DNA of 64,000 nt from Thermofilaceae archaeon (GCA_038731975.1 JAVYQJ010000007.1:1-64000), one strand, 5' to 3'; shown: positions 26,219 through 34,996, numbered from the stretch's first letter. Notes: generated from the sequence alone by a model not told the origin. Translations and numbers: made by a program.

Positions 26219-27085
26219 GTGGCTGACGGCAGCAAGCCCGCCGTAGATCGAGTCCTCATCGCTTCAGTGGTGGGCAACGCCCTCGTGTGCTCCGTCAAGA
26301 TCGCTGGCGGCTTGTTGTCCGGCAGCACCGCTTTGCTTGCTGACGGAAGCGACTCGATTCTAAACGTCGTGAGCGGCGCTCTAGCTTATAGGTTCAGGAG
26401 GGAAGCTGAGAAGCCCCCAGACTTCGAGCACCCCTACGGGCACTCTCTCCTCGAGGTCTACGGGTCACTGCTGATAGTAATGTTAATGGTTGCCACCTTC
26501 TCGTTTATCGGCTACATGGCGCTCGACAGGCTGATGCACGGTGAGCTGGAGCGCGTGGATCCTATCGGCGTGCTCTTCGCCACCGTATCGCTCGCGCTTA
26601 ACCTCACCGTCTCCACGCTGCTGAGGATCCTCGGGCGTGGGAGCGTTATAGCCAGGGCTGAGTCGCGCCACGTGAGCTTCGACGTGTTCGAGGGCCTCCT
26701 GACTCTAACCGGGGTGGCTTTGGGTGCCTACGTCTCCGCGCTGTTCGACATCGCGGCCACCTTCGCTCTACTCGCTCTAGTAGCCTTCACGGTCTTCCTA
26801 ACCCTGCGCGAGCTGAGGGGCTTCATAACAGCTGAGAGCCCTCCGGAAAACCTCGTCAGAGAGATCGAGCGCGCGCTGGCCAGCGTGGAGGGGGTGAAGG
26901 GAGTGCATCAGCTGCGCGTGAGGCAGGCCGCGGACACCATTTTCGCCGACGTTCACCTGGAGGTGGAACGCGGGATCACCATTGAGGAGGCTCATCGGAT
27001 AAGCGAGGAGGCTGAGCGGAATGTGAAGGAGAGGCTGGGTAACGTCGATATAGTCGTCCACATCGAGCCCGAGGGGGAGGGTTAA
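26219..27085 (+). CDS. Cation diffusion facilitator (CDF) metal transporter
   Basis: This 288-residue protein has the CDF pattern: six predicted membrane helices in the first 200 residues and a cytoplasmic metal-binding tail. Helix 2 carries ALLADGSDSILNVVSG, with the D-x3-D-type site, and helix 5 carries SRHVSFDVFEGLLTLTGV, with the H-x3-D site. EHPYGHSLLEV follows helix 2 as in other family members. The tail KGVHQLRVRQAADTIFADVH is the usual ferredoxin-like dimer domain. CDF proteins export Zn, Mn, Fe or Co by proton exchange. The start is GTG 26219, with a TATA-like CCTAAAAC about 25 bases before it inside the surE end. Confidence 0.9.
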   Translation: MADGSKPAVDRVLIASVVGNALVCSVKIAGGLLSGSTALLADGSDSILNVVSGALAYRFRREAEKPPDFEHPYGHSLLEVYGSLLIVMLMVATFSFIGYMALDRLMHGELERVDPIGVLFATVSLALNLTVSTLLRILGRGSVIARAESRHVSFDVFEGLLTLTGVALGAYVSALFDIAATFALLALVAFTVFLTLRELRGFITAESPPENLVREIERALASVEGVKGVHQLRVRQAADTIFADVHLEVERGITIEEAHRISEEAERNVKERLGNVDIVVHIEPEGEG

Positions 27086-27096
27086 CGCGTGCGACG

Positions 27097-27107
27097 AAAA
27101 GTATAAG
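27097..27107 (+). promoter_or_regulatory. TATA-like promoter
   Basis: AAAAGTATAAG lies about 22 bases before GTG 27124, giving a leaderless transcript for the small hypothetical gene. Confidence 0.45.
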
Positions 27108-27123
27108 TTCAGCTTCTCAACGC

Positions 27124-27420
27124 GTGCACGTGGCTTCGCCGAGCATCCCGGACGACGTGAGGCAGTTCATCGAGCTGGCACGAAAGCGCGGCTACAACGT
27201 CACCAAAGTCGCTATCGCGAAGGTCCCCTTCGAGCGGTACTACTACTTTGAGAATGGCGAGTACGTCGGCGAGATCGGGGAGGAGGTTGCCCTCGAGTCC
27301 AACATCGTCATGGCTCACGACGACATCTGCATCCTCTTCTACAACGATGAACCAGTGCTCGTGATGACGCGGGGAGGAAGGGGGAATCGGGAAGGCATAG
27401 GAGCGGCGAAACCGCAATAA
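27124..27420 (+). CDS. Small hypothetical protein, 98 residues
   Basis: The product begins with a helix (PDDVRQFIELARKRG), followed by beta strands YNVTKVAIAKVPFERYYYFE and DDICILFYNDEPVLVMTR. The C-terminal 12-15 residues are Gly- and basic-rich. It is a plausible small alpha-beta protein but carries no catalytic motif, and I do not recognise the family. It lies between a CDF transporter and a sugar kinase, with its own promoter-like box. Confidence 0.55.
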   Translation: MHVASPSIPDDVRQFIELARKRGYNVTKVAIAKVPFERYYYFENGEYVGEIGEEVALESNIVMAHDDICILFYNDEPVLVMTRGGRGNREGIGAAKPQ

Positions 27421-27442
27421 GAGGGGCGGGAGTGGTTGCGGA

Positions 27443-28867
27443 GTGCCCGATAGACTGATCGCTGTACTCGACGTCGGGAAGACGAATAAGAAGTTCACCG
27501 TCTACACGGAGCAGCTCCAACCTCTCTTCTCCACTTCCACGCGGATCGGGGAGATAAGCGTGGAGGGCATCCTCTGCGACGACGCTGAGGCGATCGTCAA
27601 GTGGGCTCGAGCGGCTCTCGCCGAGTGGGCGGGGAGGGTGTCCGCCATCGCTGTCACGACGCACGGGGCTACGCTGGCCCTCCTCGACGAGCGGGGGGAA
27701 CTGGCGATGCCTGTCGTGTCCTACAACCATGAGGTGGGAGAGGAGGTCAAGTCGGAGTTCTACGCCCGCTTCGGCAGCCCCGAGGAGCTCTACACTCGAA
27801 CTGGGACACCCCCGCTCGGCCAGCTCCTGAACGCGGGCGTCCAGCTCTTCTGGATTTCAACGAGGTTCCCCGACAGGTACCGCAGGGCTAGAAAGCTGCT
27901 CTTCCTGCCCCAGTACATCGTCCACGCCCTCTCCAATCTCGAAGCTGCCGAGCTCACATCGATCGGGTGCCACACTTACCTTTGGGACCTAGTGGACAGC
28001 AGGTGGAGCAGCGTAGCCGAAGGCTTGGACGCCCACAGCCTCTCACCGGGGACCAGGAGCGTGTGGGAGCCCCTTGGCCGGCTGAGGGGAGCAGTGGTGA
28101 CTCCCGGCATCCATGACTCGAACGCCGCGCTTCTGCCGTACCTGGCTGTCGAACGGGAGGAGTTCGTGCTCGCCTCCACCGGCACGTGGTGCGTCCTGAT
28201 GTACCCCGGCGCGCCCTTCGCCCCCGAGCCTGTCGACATGAGCCGGGACATCCTCTACTACGTTGACGCCTACGGGAGGCCGGTCAAGGCGGCCCGCTTC
28301 AAGATCGGGTTTGAGTTCGACTACTACGTTGAAGACATCAGGCGGCGCTTCGGAGTCGAGCCCCTCAAGATCGCGCTAGATGAGAGCCTGGCGGTGGAGG
28401 TTCTGAAGGAGGCGCGCGCGTTCTACGTTCCCACCCTGACCCCTGGTACAGGCCAGTTCCCGCGATCCAAGGGGCGTCTCGTCGGCGACCCCGGTGACGC
28501 CGTGCGGGCGTACTACTACCTCAACCTCTCCCTCGCGGTTCAAACCTGGTACGCGCTCAACCTGCTGACAGGCGGCAAGGGGGTTAAGGTCTACGTGCAG
28601 GGGGGTTTCGCGCGGAACGATGTCTACCTTTCCTACCTGTCAACGCTGCTCCGCAACTGTGAAATCGTGAGGGCGGAGAACCCGGAGGCCACGAGCCTGG
28701 GTGCGGCGGTGACAGCGCTGTGCGCGCTGGAGGGTGTTGAACCGAGGGGGTTGAGCGTTGAGCCACCCGGGCTGCGCGGCTCAAGAGTCAAGCCCCTCAA
28801 GGTCGAGGATCGCTACGTTGAGGGCTACGTTGAGAAGTTTCTACGGCACTGTGCTGAGCAGTTTTAA
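27443..28867 (+). CDS. FGGY-family carbohydrate kinase
   Basis: This 474-residue kinase shows the actin-like ATPase fold of FGGY kinases. IAVLDVGKTNKKFTVY (about 6-21) is the phosphate-1 loop. AIAVTTHGATLALLDE holds the sugar-side region. VTPGIHDSNAAL places the catalytic Asp near 230, ASTGTWCVLMYPG is the phosphate-2 loop, and VYVQGGFARNDVYLSYL is the adenosine motif. The closest pattern is with L-fuculose or L-rhamnulose kinases, but the substrate is not certain. It starts at GTG 27443 and would phosphorylate a ketose before aldolase cleavage. It fits the nearby isomerases and glycosidases. Confidence 0.87.
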   Translation: MPDRLIAVLDVGKTNKKFTVYTEQLQPLFSTSTRIGEISVEGILCDDAEAIVKWARAALAEWAGRVSAIAVTTHGATLALLDERGELAMPVVSYNHEVGEEVKSEFYARFGSPEELYTRTGTPPLGQLLNAGVQLFWISTRFPDRYRRARKLLFLPQYIVHALSNLEAAELTSIGCHTYLWDLVDSRWSSVAEGLDAHSLSPGTRSVWEPLGRLRGAVVTPGIHDSNAALLPYLAVEREEFVLASTGTWCVLMYPGAPFAPEPVDMSRDILYYVDAYGRPVKAARFKIGFEFDYYVEDIRRRFGVEPLKIALDESLAVEVLKEARAFYVPTLTPGTGQFPRSKGRLVGDPGDAVRAYYYLNLSLAVQTWYALNLLTGGKGVKVYVQGGFARNDVYLSYLSTLLRNCEIVRAENPEATSLGAAVTALCALEGVEPRGLSVEPPGLRGSRVKPLKVEDRYVEGYVEKFLRHCAEQF

Positions 28868-28869
28868 GG
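28861..28869 (+). promoter_or_regulatory. TATA-like promoter of dph6
   Basis: GTTTTAAGG is centred 27 bases before ATG 28892. It overlaps the final codons of the FGGY kinase gene. Confidence 0.5.
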
Positions 28870-28891
28870 CTTTGAGGGCCTCTAGTTTGAG

Positions 28892-29566
28892 ATGAAGGTT
28901 TGCGTGCTGTACTCCGGGGGGAAGGACTCGAACCTCGCCCTCCTAGAGGCTCGCGAGCGCCACGAGGTTGCGTGCCTCGTCACTCTGGTGCCTAGCTCGC
29001 TGGAGAGCTGGCTCTTCCACTACCCTAACGTGAACCTCGTCCCGCTGCAGGCGGAAGCGCTGGGCCTTCCGCTGATGCTCCACAGATGCCCTGATGATGA
29101 GGCGGGGAGCCTGGCCGCGCTTGAGAGGGCGCTGGGGGAGGCGGTTGAGTTCTACGGGGTGGAGGGGGTTGTGACGGGCGCCGTAAAGTCGAGGTACCAG
29201 GCTGAAAGGTTCGCCGCCGTCTGCCGAAGGTTGGGGCTGGAGTGCATCAACCCGCTCTGGGGCAGGAGCGAGGTGGAGCTTCTTCGCGAGGTTTTGAGGC
29301 GCCGCATCGAGGCAATCTTCACACGCGTGGCTGGTTACCCGCTCAGCGCATCCCTACTCGGCAAGAAAATCGATGAGAGGGTGGTGGAGTGGTTGAGCGG
29401 GCTCGCACACATCGTGAACCCCTCCGGTGAGGGGGGCGAGTACGAGACGTTCGTCCTCGACATGCCCCTCTTCAAGTGGAGGATAGAGCCTGTGGAGTGG
29501 AGAGTGGAAGGCACGGACTACGATGCGGTGCTAATCATCGAGAGGGCCGAGCTGCGAGCACGCTGA
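28892..29566 (+). CDS. dph6: Diphthine--ammonia ligase (Dph6), PP-loop ATPase
   Basis: The 224-residue protein opens with YSGGKDSNLAL, the ATP-pyrophosphatase P-loop SGGxDS. It has VEGVVTGAVKSRYQAERFAA and the diagnostic end motif SGEGGEYETFVLDMPLF. These features mark the MJ0570/ATPBD4 family, whose eukaryotic member Dph6 adds ammonia to diphthine on elongation factor 2, the last step of diphthamide formation. The length is that of archaeal members. It is convergent with tfb. Confidence 0.9.
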   Translation: MKVCVLYSGGKDSNLALLEARERHEVACLVTLVPSSLESWLFHYPNVNLVPLQAEALGLPLMLHRCPDDEAGSLAALERALGEAVEFYGVEGVVTGAVKSRYQAERFAAVCRRLGLECINPLWGRSEVELLREVLRRRIEAIFTRVAGYPLSASLLGKKIDERVVEWLSGLAHIVNPSGEGGEYETFVLDMPLFKWRIEPVEWRVEGTDYDAVLIIERAELRAR

Positions 29567-29640
29567 AGAAGGGGGAGCGACCCGACGCGTCAGCTACCCT
29601 CCGCTGCCTCAACTCTGGAGCGTAAAAGAAATCTGATGAT

Positions 29641-30600
29641 CTACTTCTTGATGGGGAGGTCAATCTTCAGTTTTCTCACCAGTTCCTTGTACCTGTTCCT
29701 GACGGTGACTTCTGTGACCTGGGCTGCTCGAGCGACCTCCTTCTGAGTCCTCACTTCGCCTCTCCTTAACGCGGCGATGTAGATCGCTGCTGCCGCCAGC
29801 CCCGCTGGATCCTTGCCCGCGGTGATGCCTATCTGCTGCGCCTGCTTCAGTATGTCTATCGCGTCCCTAACCGTAGCGGCGCTCACTCGCAGCATGTTCC
29901 CTATGCGGGGGGCGAAGTCGATGGGGTTGGGTAGCGGAACTCTAATCGAAGTCTCCCTGAGCAGGAGCCTGTAGCACCTGGCCACCTCCTTGCGCCCGGC
30001 TCTCGTGTACCTGGAGATCTCGTCGAGCGTCCTTGGGATCTTCAGCTCCCTGCAAGCCGCGTAGATGGCTGCCGCTACGACGGACTCGATCGAGCGGCCC
30101 CTTACGAGACCCGTCTCGAGGGCCCTCCTGTAGATCTCGCTGGCGCGATCCAGGATCCTCTTCGGTAGCCCCAGCTGGGCACCGAGCCTCTCCAGCTCCT
30201 GCTGGGCCTGGATCAGGTTGCGCTCGAGGCTGGACTGCGCTTGCGCTCTCATGTGCCACCTGCGCAACCTGAACATCTCGACCTTCTTCCTCAACCCGAG
30301 CTCGCGGCCGGCAGCGTCCTTGCTCCTCCAGTCGATCTCCGTAGCGAGGGCGTCCGGCGTGTACCTCAGGATTGGGGCGCCAACCCTGCTCCTCTTCTCC
30401 CTCTCCTCACCGTCGAAAGCCCTCCACTCGGGGCCCTTGTCGATCTCCTTCTCGCTGACGACGTAGCCGCAGGAGGCACAGATGATCTCGCCCCTCATCG
30501 GGTCGTATATCAAACGTTCAGAACCGCACTGCGGGCAGCTTTTTATCTCCTCCGTGGGGAGGAACTTCGCAATCAGATCCTCATTAACTTTTTCCGACAT
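29641..30600 (-). CDS. tfb: Transcription initiation factor TFB (TFIIB)
   Basis: The 319-residue factor recruits RNA polymerase to the TBP-TATA complex. The zinc ribbon has Cys about 22, 25, 41 and 44 in CPQCGSERL and [12 protein letters not shown]. The B-reader and linker region is [19 protein letters not shown]. Two cyclin folds follow (about 115-215 and 225-315), and the last helix-turn-helix reads [19 protein letters not shown], which reads the BRE. ATG 30600 is preceded by GGGTGGT, a possible ribosome-binding site, and TATA-like boxes near 30615-30650. It is therefore one of the few genes here with a short leader. Confidence 0.97.
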   Translation of the reverse strand: MSEKVNEDLIAKFLPTEEIKSCPQCGSERLIYDPMRGEIICASCGYVVSEKEIDKGPEWRAFDGEEREKRSRVGAPILRYTPDALATEIDWRSKDAAGRELGLRKKVEMFRLRRWHMRAQAQSSLERNLIQAQQELERLGAQLGLPKRILDRASEIYRRALETGLVRGRSIESVVAAAIYAACRELKIPRTLDEISRYTRAGRKEVARCYRLLLRETSIRVPLPNPIDFAPRIGNMLRVSAATVRDAIDILKQAQQIGITAGKDPAGLAAAAIYIAALRRGEVRTQKEVARAAQVTEVTVRNRYKELVRKLKIDLPIKK

Positions 30601-30638
30601 AATACCACCCGAAACCTTTTTAAGGGCCGTAGAATGGC

Positions 30639-30854
30639 CTATTTAAGCTTTTCGTTTATATGAGCGAGCGCATCGACAAGCCTGAGCACGTCATCGATAA
30701 AAGAGCGGATTTTCGCAGCCTTTGAGTGGCAGGAGCAGGAGGCCTCAACGACGATTAAGGCTCCACTCCTGCTCGTTGAGATCGTCGAGCAACCACCGCT
30801 CCAATCGTCGGGGGAGAGGGCCGCCTTTAAAGCTTCAGCTTCCCTCTCATCCAC
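30639..30854 (-). CDS. pcc1: KEOPS complex subunit Pcc1
   Basis: This 71-residue protein has the Pcc1/CTAG pattern: an N-terminal helix with [13 protein letters not shown], the strand [10 protein letters not shown], and the C-terminal helix [19 protein letters not shown]. Pcc1 is the dimer-forming subunit of the KEOPS complex, which makes t6A37 on ANN-decoding tRNAs. The start is GTG 30854, 31 bases after the recJ stop. Bud32 and Kae1 are encoded within 6 kb. The gene order S15-recJ-pcc1 is known from other archaea. Confidence 0.85.
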   Translation of the reverse strand: MDEREAEALKAALSPDDWSGGCSTISTSRSGALIVVEASCSCHSKAAKIRSFIDDVLRLVDALAHINEKLK

Positions 30855-30885
30855 CTGCGGCAGCTTCAGCAGGACGCCGACCTCC

Positions 30886-32286
30886 CTAAGCGCCAGTTGA
30901 CATCACCCTCTCCACTTCCGCCAGAAAGTCCTCCAACTTTCCAGCCGGTATCGTCGCGCCCCCCGCTCTCTCATGGCCCCCGCCAATCCCACCCACTTTC
31001 TCGGCAGCTTTTCGCAGAACTTCGCCCACCACGACTTGAGGACCATCAGCCCTCCGCGCGGAGATCTTGATGCCGTCCGGTGAGTCTAGAGCCACGAGGA
31101 GGAGCTTGCCGCTCTTCACGTAGGGGAGGAGTAGGGAGGCGAGAGCCCCGCTAACCCGCTCGTTGAGGAAGCTCCTGCCCCTCAGATCCACCAGCATGAG
31201 GCGCTCGCTCTCCCGTATCGGCTTCTCCTCCCTAACGCACTTGAACGCTCTTGAGAGGAGGGACCGGTACTGGGCGGCGACATTGATCGCCTTCAGAAGC
31301 AGGTCGCCCCTGGCGCCGAGGCACAGGGCGACGGCTACGTCGTAGGACCCGATCCTCCCGCTGGCGTTCAGCAGCTGAGCGTACTCCCTCGCGTCCCTGA
31401 GGGGGCTGTCGGGTGCCTCGCCGAGGATCACGTAGCTGGCCCCGTAGATCCGCTCCGCCTCGCTCGCCGTGTACCCGTACTTCAGCATGAGCTTGACGAG
31501 CTCGGAGGCCAGCTTCCTCCTCTCCTCCTTAGTCAGTTCGCCGAGTGTCCTGTGCTTGTCTCCAGAGGCCGGCTCAATGTTGATGCTCTTGAGGAAGGAG
31601 AAAGCGTTGCCCTCGTCTCCCGTTAAACCGGGCAGGAAGGGGTCAGTCGTGTAAGCTAACGCCTTCACGATTGGCCTCGCGGGACCCCCGAACAGCCTAA
31701 GGTCTATCCTCTCCTCGATGAGCCCAGCCTCCACAGCCTCCCTCACTATCATCCTGTTTACGCCGATGAGCCTGAAGCGTTCACCCACATCCTGCCTATC
31801 TCCGAGCGCTCCGACGATGGCTAGGGGGGCGAAGTCGACCGCTTCCTCCCCCAGCAGCTCCTTCGCGAGGAGGTAAGCGAGGCCGGAGCTGCTCACCTCT
31901 CGCGACCCATCGATTCCGCACCGATGCGGGTTAACCTCTACAACCCCTTCTCCAGCCCCCTGCGGCAGGTGGTGGTCGAGGACCACGACGGTAGTCTTCA
32001 GCTTCGAAAGTTCTCTTACGCTGCCGCTGCCCATGTCTGAGAGGAGGGTTAAGGGGTAGTCCGAGGCTAGAGCTTGAAGCTTTCCAAGGCTTGAGGGCGT
32101 CATTTGCTCGAGGATGAGGAGGTGCACGACGAAACCTCTGCTTGCTAGCGCCTTGAGGAGTATCGAGGCGGCGGACAACCCGTCCGCGTCGTAGTGGGAG
32201 GCTAGCAGTGCTCGCCGCTCGCTGCACGCTTCGATAGTCGAGGCTGCGCGCTCTAGCTGCTTGGAGAGTTCATGCGCTTCAGCCAT
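30886..32286 (-). CDS. RecJ-like DHH-family nuclease (archaeal RecJ/GAN)
   Basis: The 466-residue protein has the DHH phosphoesterase motifs in order: ASHYDADGLSAA (motif I, Asp 33 and 35), LLSDMGSGS (motif II), VVLDHHLPQG (DHH at about 104-106) and a later SSSGLAYLLAKEL. The DHHA1 end carries GGIGGGHERAGGATIP. Archaeal members act as GINS-associated nucleases or single-strand exonucleases at the replication fork. ATG 32286 is centred 26 bases from a minus-strand TATA-like box (about 32307-32317). It is encoded between S15 and pcc1, a conserved archaeal arrangement. Confidence 0.92.
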   Translation of the reverse strand: MAEAHELSKQLERAASTIEACSERRALLASHYDADGLSAASILLKALASRGFVVHLLILEQMTPSSLGKLQALASDYPLTLLSDMGSGSVRELSKLKTTVVVLDHHLPQGAGEGVVEVNPHRCGIDGSREVSSSGLAYLLAKELLGEEAVDFAPLAIVGALGDRQDVGERFRLIGVNRMIVREAVEAGLIEERIDLRLFGGPARPIVKALAYTTDPFLPGLTGDEGNAFSFLKSINIEPASGDKHRTLGELTKEERRKLASELVKLMLKYGYTASEAERIYGASYVILGEAPDSPLRDAREYAQLLNASGRIGSYDVAVALCLGARGDLLLKAINVAAQYRSLLSRAFKCVREEKPIRESERLMLVDLRGRSFLNERVSGALASLLLPYVKSGKLLLVALDSPDGIKISARRADGPQVVVGEVLRKAAEKVGGIGGGHERAGGATIPAGKLEDFLAEVERVMSTGA

Positions 32287-32326
32287 GAGCGAGGCTTGAG
32301 CTAGAGCTACGCTAAAAGCCTATTCG

Positions 32327-32773
32327 TTAAGTGAAGATACTCACCCTCTCGGGCTTGTACTCCCAGTTTGGCGGCAGTAATCCAACCCGCTTGTAGTACT
32401 TCGCTAACCTTCGTATCTTCGACTCGATGAGGATCAACCCCCTCTTCGAGTGGTAGTCCTTCGGGTGCTCCTCGAGGTGCCTCCTAACCCTCATCGCCCT
32501 CCTTATCAGGTTAGCCAGATCCTCAGGAACTTCAGGCGCCAAACCCCTTTCACGCAGGATGCGAACCAGCTTCTTACCAGTTACAGCCCGCACGCTGGGG
32601 ATGCCGTACTGATCCCTCAGTATCGTGCCGATCATAGATGGGGGGTAGCCTCTCCGATAGAGCGAGACTACCAGCTCTTCCACCTGCTCCGGCGGAATCG
32701 TCACCCACTCCGGCTTCACGATCTCCACGGGGCGCGTTGAGCCTGATCTACCCTTCTCGTGGCGCTTATTCAC
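32327..32773 (-). CDS. rps15: 30S ribosomal protein S15
   Basis: I place the start at GTG 32773, giving 148 residues beginning [15 protein letters not shown], which matches the normal archaeal S15 opening. A TATA-like box (32795-32805) is centred 27 bases upstream. The longer TTG form at 32797 would start inside it. The body has [20 protein letters not shown] (archaeal/eukaryotic-specific N part), [20 protein letters not shown], and the S15 helices with [19 protein letters not shown] and [15 protein letters not shown], which bind 16S rRNA helix 22. Confidence 0.96.
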   Translation of the reverse strand: MNKRHEKGRSGSTRPVEIVKPEWVTIPPEQVEELVVSLYRRGYPPSMIGTILRDQYGIPSVRAVTGKKLVRILRERGLAPEVPEDLANLIRRAMRVRRHLEEHPKDYHSKRGLILIESKIRRLAKYYKRVGLLPPNWEYKPERVSIFT

Positions 32774-32794
32774 GGTGGCGCGGAGGCCCCCATT

Positions 32795-32805
32795 CAAATA
32801 TAAGC
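32795..32805 (-). promoter_or_regulatory. TATA-like promoter of S15
   Basis: On the minus strand it reads GCTTATATTTG, centred 27 bases before GTG 32773. It decides the start of S15 and lies between the S15 and bud32 genes. Confidence 0.65.
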
Positions 32806-32812
32806 GTTATGC

Positions 32813-33514
32813 TCAAGCCCGGAGAACTCTACGCCTCTCAGCAACGTACCTCCCTCGCCTCCTAATCTCGGTCACCTTATCCTCCACCAGCTTTGCCGTT
32901 GCCTCACCCCTGGCCTCCCCGTACCCCCGGAGGAAGGCTCTGTAGAGGCTGGGGGCTAGCGAAGGGACTGTGCTCTCCAGTGAGCGGAGCATGAGGTGTA
33001 CGTCAACGCCCTGCTCCTCCAGGTCGTTGCTGAAGGAGCCCAAGCCGAAGTCGATGATGAAGATCCCCCGGCTTGACGCTACCACATTGGCTGCTGTCAA
33101 ATCCCCGTGCACGATGCCTCTCGCGTGTAGGAGGCCGGTGTAGAAGCCCAGTTCCCGGAAAACTGCCTCTCTCCCCTCCATGCTGGGGAGCACCTCCCTC
33201 AACCGGGGACCGGGGATGTAGTCCATCATGAGCACGAAGAACTCGGGGTTCACGTAGAGAAGGGTGGGTGCTGGCACGCCGAGCTTCCGAGCTTCGGCGA
33301 GCAGCTTCGCCTCCAGCGCCGTCCTCTCCCTCCTCAATCTCCCGTCGAGCTCGGGAGCCCGGTACGGCTTCGGCAGCCGAACTTTAGCAACAGCATCGAA
33401 GGACCTCCACTCGCACCTAATCACGACTGCTTCAGCTCCCACCCCGAGCAGCCCGATCGGTTTTGAGCCTACGGCTTTGACGAGCTCCTCGGCTTCCGCG
33501 AGAACCGCTCTCAT
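32813..33514 (-). CDS. bud32: KEOPS complex kinase/ATPase Bud32
   Basis: From ATG 33514 the protein has 233 residues and the small kinase fold of Bud32 (PRPK). Lys 44 in AVAKVRLPKPYR binds ATP. HGDLTAANVV (136-145) is the catalytic loop and IIDFGLGSF (153-161) is the metal-binding DFG, followed by the typical QGVDVHLMLRSLES. In KEOPS it works next to Kae1 in t6A tRNA modification. The upstream start at 33637 would overlap the divergent rpo7 coding region and give 41 unrelated residues, so I reject it. In many archaea Bud32 is fused to Kae1; here they are separate. Confidence 0.93.
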   Translation of the reverse strand: MRAVLAEAEELVKAVGSKPIGLLGVGAEAVVIRCEWRSFDAVAKVRLPKPYRAPELDGRLRRERTALEAKLLAEARKLGVPAPTLLYVNPEFFVLMMDYIPGPRLREVLPSMEGREAVFRELGFYTGLLHARGIVHGDLTAANVVASSRGIFIIDFGLGSFSNDLEEQGVDVHLMLRSLESTVPSLAPSLYRAFLRGYGEARGEATAKLVEDKVTEIRRRGRYVAERRRVLRA

Positions 33515-33536
33515 CGTGAGGAGCACAAGCACAACG

Positions 33537-33544
33537 CTTATAAG
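33537..33544. promoter_or_regulatory. Palindromic TATA box shared by bud32 and rpo7
   Basis: CTTATAAG reads the same on both strands. Its centre is 26-27 bases from the bud32 ATG (33514, minus), giving a leaderless mRNA. It is about 44 bases from the rpo7 ATG (33585), giving an 18-base leader with GGTGA at 33574-33578 as ribosome-binding site. No other TATA candidate is visible between these genes. Confidence 0.65.
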
Positions 33545-33584
33545 AGGTTCTTCGGAGCGTCTTCTACACTTTCGGTGAACTCTC

Positions 33585-34199
33585 ATGTTTAAGCTGGTCG
33601 AGTGCGAAGACGTTGTAAGGATCCCACCCAGCCTCATCGGCGTCCCCTTGAAGGAGGCCGTTCTGGAGGTCCTGAGGCGCGAGTACGTGGGTCAAGTGAT
33701 CAAGAACCTCGGAGTCGTAGTGAGCGTGCTCGATGCGGAGGCCAATGAGTTCGGTATCATCCTGCCAGGCGAGGGCAGCCTCTACCACGAGGCTAGGTTC
33801 AAGATGCTGGTCTACACACCAGTGATCCAAGAAGTGGTCGAGGGGGAGGTAATGATCGTCGAGTCGACGGGCGTCATCGTCCGGTTGGGGCCCGTTGAGG
33901 GCTACATACACCGGAGCCAGATAATGGACGAGACGATCTCCTACAGCAGAGAGCAAAGCGTCATCATCGGCGAGAAGAGCGGGAAGGTTCTGAGGAAAGG
34001 CGACGTCGTAAGAGCACGAATCGTCGCGGTCAGCTACGGTGGAAGGAAGCAGGCCTTAAGGGTTCAGCTCACGATGAAGCAGCCGTACCTCGGGAAGCTC
34101 GAGTGGATCCGGGAGGAGCTGAAGAAAGCCGAAAAAGCGGCTCAATTGCAGGTAAAACAGGAGGCCGAAGCCAAGCCGAAGCCCAGCGCGAAGAGGTGA
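33585..34199 (+). CDS. rpo7: RNA polymerase subunit Rpo7 (RpoE')
   Basis: This 204-residue subunit forms the stalk of archaeal RNA polymerase with Rpo4. The N-terminal tip domain reads FKLVECEDVVRIPPSLIG and the C-terminal S1/OB domain contains EGEVMIVESTGVIVRLGPVE and GYIHRSQIMDE, then VRARIVAVS. The last 25 residues form a charged Lys/Glu/Ala-rich tail that is longer than usual. The ATG is preceded by GGTGA, one of few good ribosome-binding sites here. It starts the operon rpo7-spt4-dephospho-CoA kinase. Confidence 0.96.
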   Translation: MFKLVECEDVVRIPPSLIGVPLKEAVLEVLRREYVGQVIKNLGVVVSVLDAEANEFGIILPGEGSLYHEARFKMLVYTPVIQEVVEGEVMIVESTGVIVRLGPVEGYIHRSQIMDETISYSREQSVIIGEKSGKVLRKGDVVRARIVAVSYGGRKQALRVQLTMKQPYLGKLEWIREELKKAEKAAQLQVKQEAEAKPKPSAKR

Positions 34200-34202
34200 G
34201 CG

Positions 34203-34421
34203 ATGGTGGCCACGCGAAGGAGAAAGGCCTACTTCAAAGCTTGCATGAAGTGCAAGATGCTGGTGCCCCCAAACGTCGAGATCTGCCCCAACTGCGGCAG
34301 CCGCGACTTCAGCGAGGAGTGGGAGGGGATGATCATCGTGTTCGACGTGGAGAACTCGATGGTTGCGAAGCGGCTCAACATCACGAGACCCGGCAGGTAC
34401 GCCATCAAGCTGCGAGCCTAA
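34203..34421 (+). CDS. spt4: Transcription elongation factor Spt4 (RpoE'')
   Basis: The 72-residue protein is a zinc-ribbon with Cys pairs CMKC (about 17-20) and CPNC (about 30-33). EEWEGMIIVFDVENSMVAKR follows, typical of archaeal Spt4. It binds Spt5 to form the processivity clamp over the polymerase cleft. Its ATG is 3 bases after the rpo7 stop and its TAA shares one base with the next ATG, so the three genes are coupled. Confidence 0.96.
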   Translation: MVATRRRKAYFKACMKCKMLVPPNVEICPNCGSRDFSEEWEGMIIVFDVENSMVAKRLNITRPGRYAIKLRA

Positions 34422-34966
34422 TGCTCCATCGCTTAAGGGAGGAGCACAGGCGGGCGCTCCGGATACCCTTAGGCCTAGCCCTCTACAGGCATCCCCACGA
34501 GTCCGCCAAGCTGATCCTCGAGCTAGCCGAGCTCGTCCAGCCCCCCCTCATCGTCACAGTGGGGGATTTCGTCACCGCCAACCTCAGGCGCGCCGGTTTG
34601 GAGCCCGAAGTCGCTATCGTAGACTGGAAGACCCTGAGGACGCCGCTGATGGAGGACCCCAGTTCTCTGGTCTCGGGACGCCAAGTGTACAGGTGCTCTA
34701 ATCCTCCAGGCTCGCTGACGGTTGAGGCGGTCGAGCTCGTGCGCGGTGCACTCGCGAAAGCTTCCCCGAGTTTCAGAATCCTAGTGGCGGTAGAGGGGGA
34801 GGAGGATCTGCTGGCTCTGCCCGCGCTAGCATTCGCCCCGCCCCGCTCCTTCGTGATCTACGGGCTCTGGCTGGGGGCTGCAGTCGTAACCTTCTGCCAC
34901 CCCCTCATTGAGAAGAACGTAAGGCTCTTCCTGAAGGTAGCGTTCGACCCGCCCCTGAGCCTGTAA
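34421..34966 (+). CDS. GTP-dependent dephospho-CoA kinase (DUF359)
   Basis: The 181-residue protein, starting at ATG 34421, belongs to DUF359. Members have been shown in archaea to phosphorylate dephospho-CoA with GTP, the last step of coenzyme A synthesis. The conserved signs are ALRIPLGLALY, LIVTVGDFVTANL, EVAIVDWKTLRTP, NPPGSLTVEAVELV and LVAVEGEEDLLALPA. Its position after spt4 is conserved in many archaeal genomes. It shares one base with the spt4 stop. The frame extends upstream inside rpo7/spt4, but those codons are shadows. Confidence 0.92.
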   Translation: MLHRLREEHRRALRIPLGLALYRHPHESAKLILELAELVQPPLIVTVGDFVTANLRRAGLEPEVAIVDWKTLRTPLMEDPSSLVSGRQVYRCSNPPGSLTVEAVELVRGALAKASPSFRILVAVEGEEDLLALPALAFAPPRSFVIYGLWLGAAVVTFCHPLIEKNVRLFLKVAFDPPLSL

Positions 34967-34975
34967 ACTTAAAAA
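34967..34975 (+). promoter_or_regulatory. TATA-like promoter of S24e-S27ae
   Basis: ACTTAAAAA is centred 26 bases before GTG 34997, giving the two ribosomal protein genes their own leaderless transcript in addition to any read-through from the rpo7 operon. Confidence 0.55.
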
Positions 34976-34996
34976 CGATCTCAGCTGGGGTGGACT

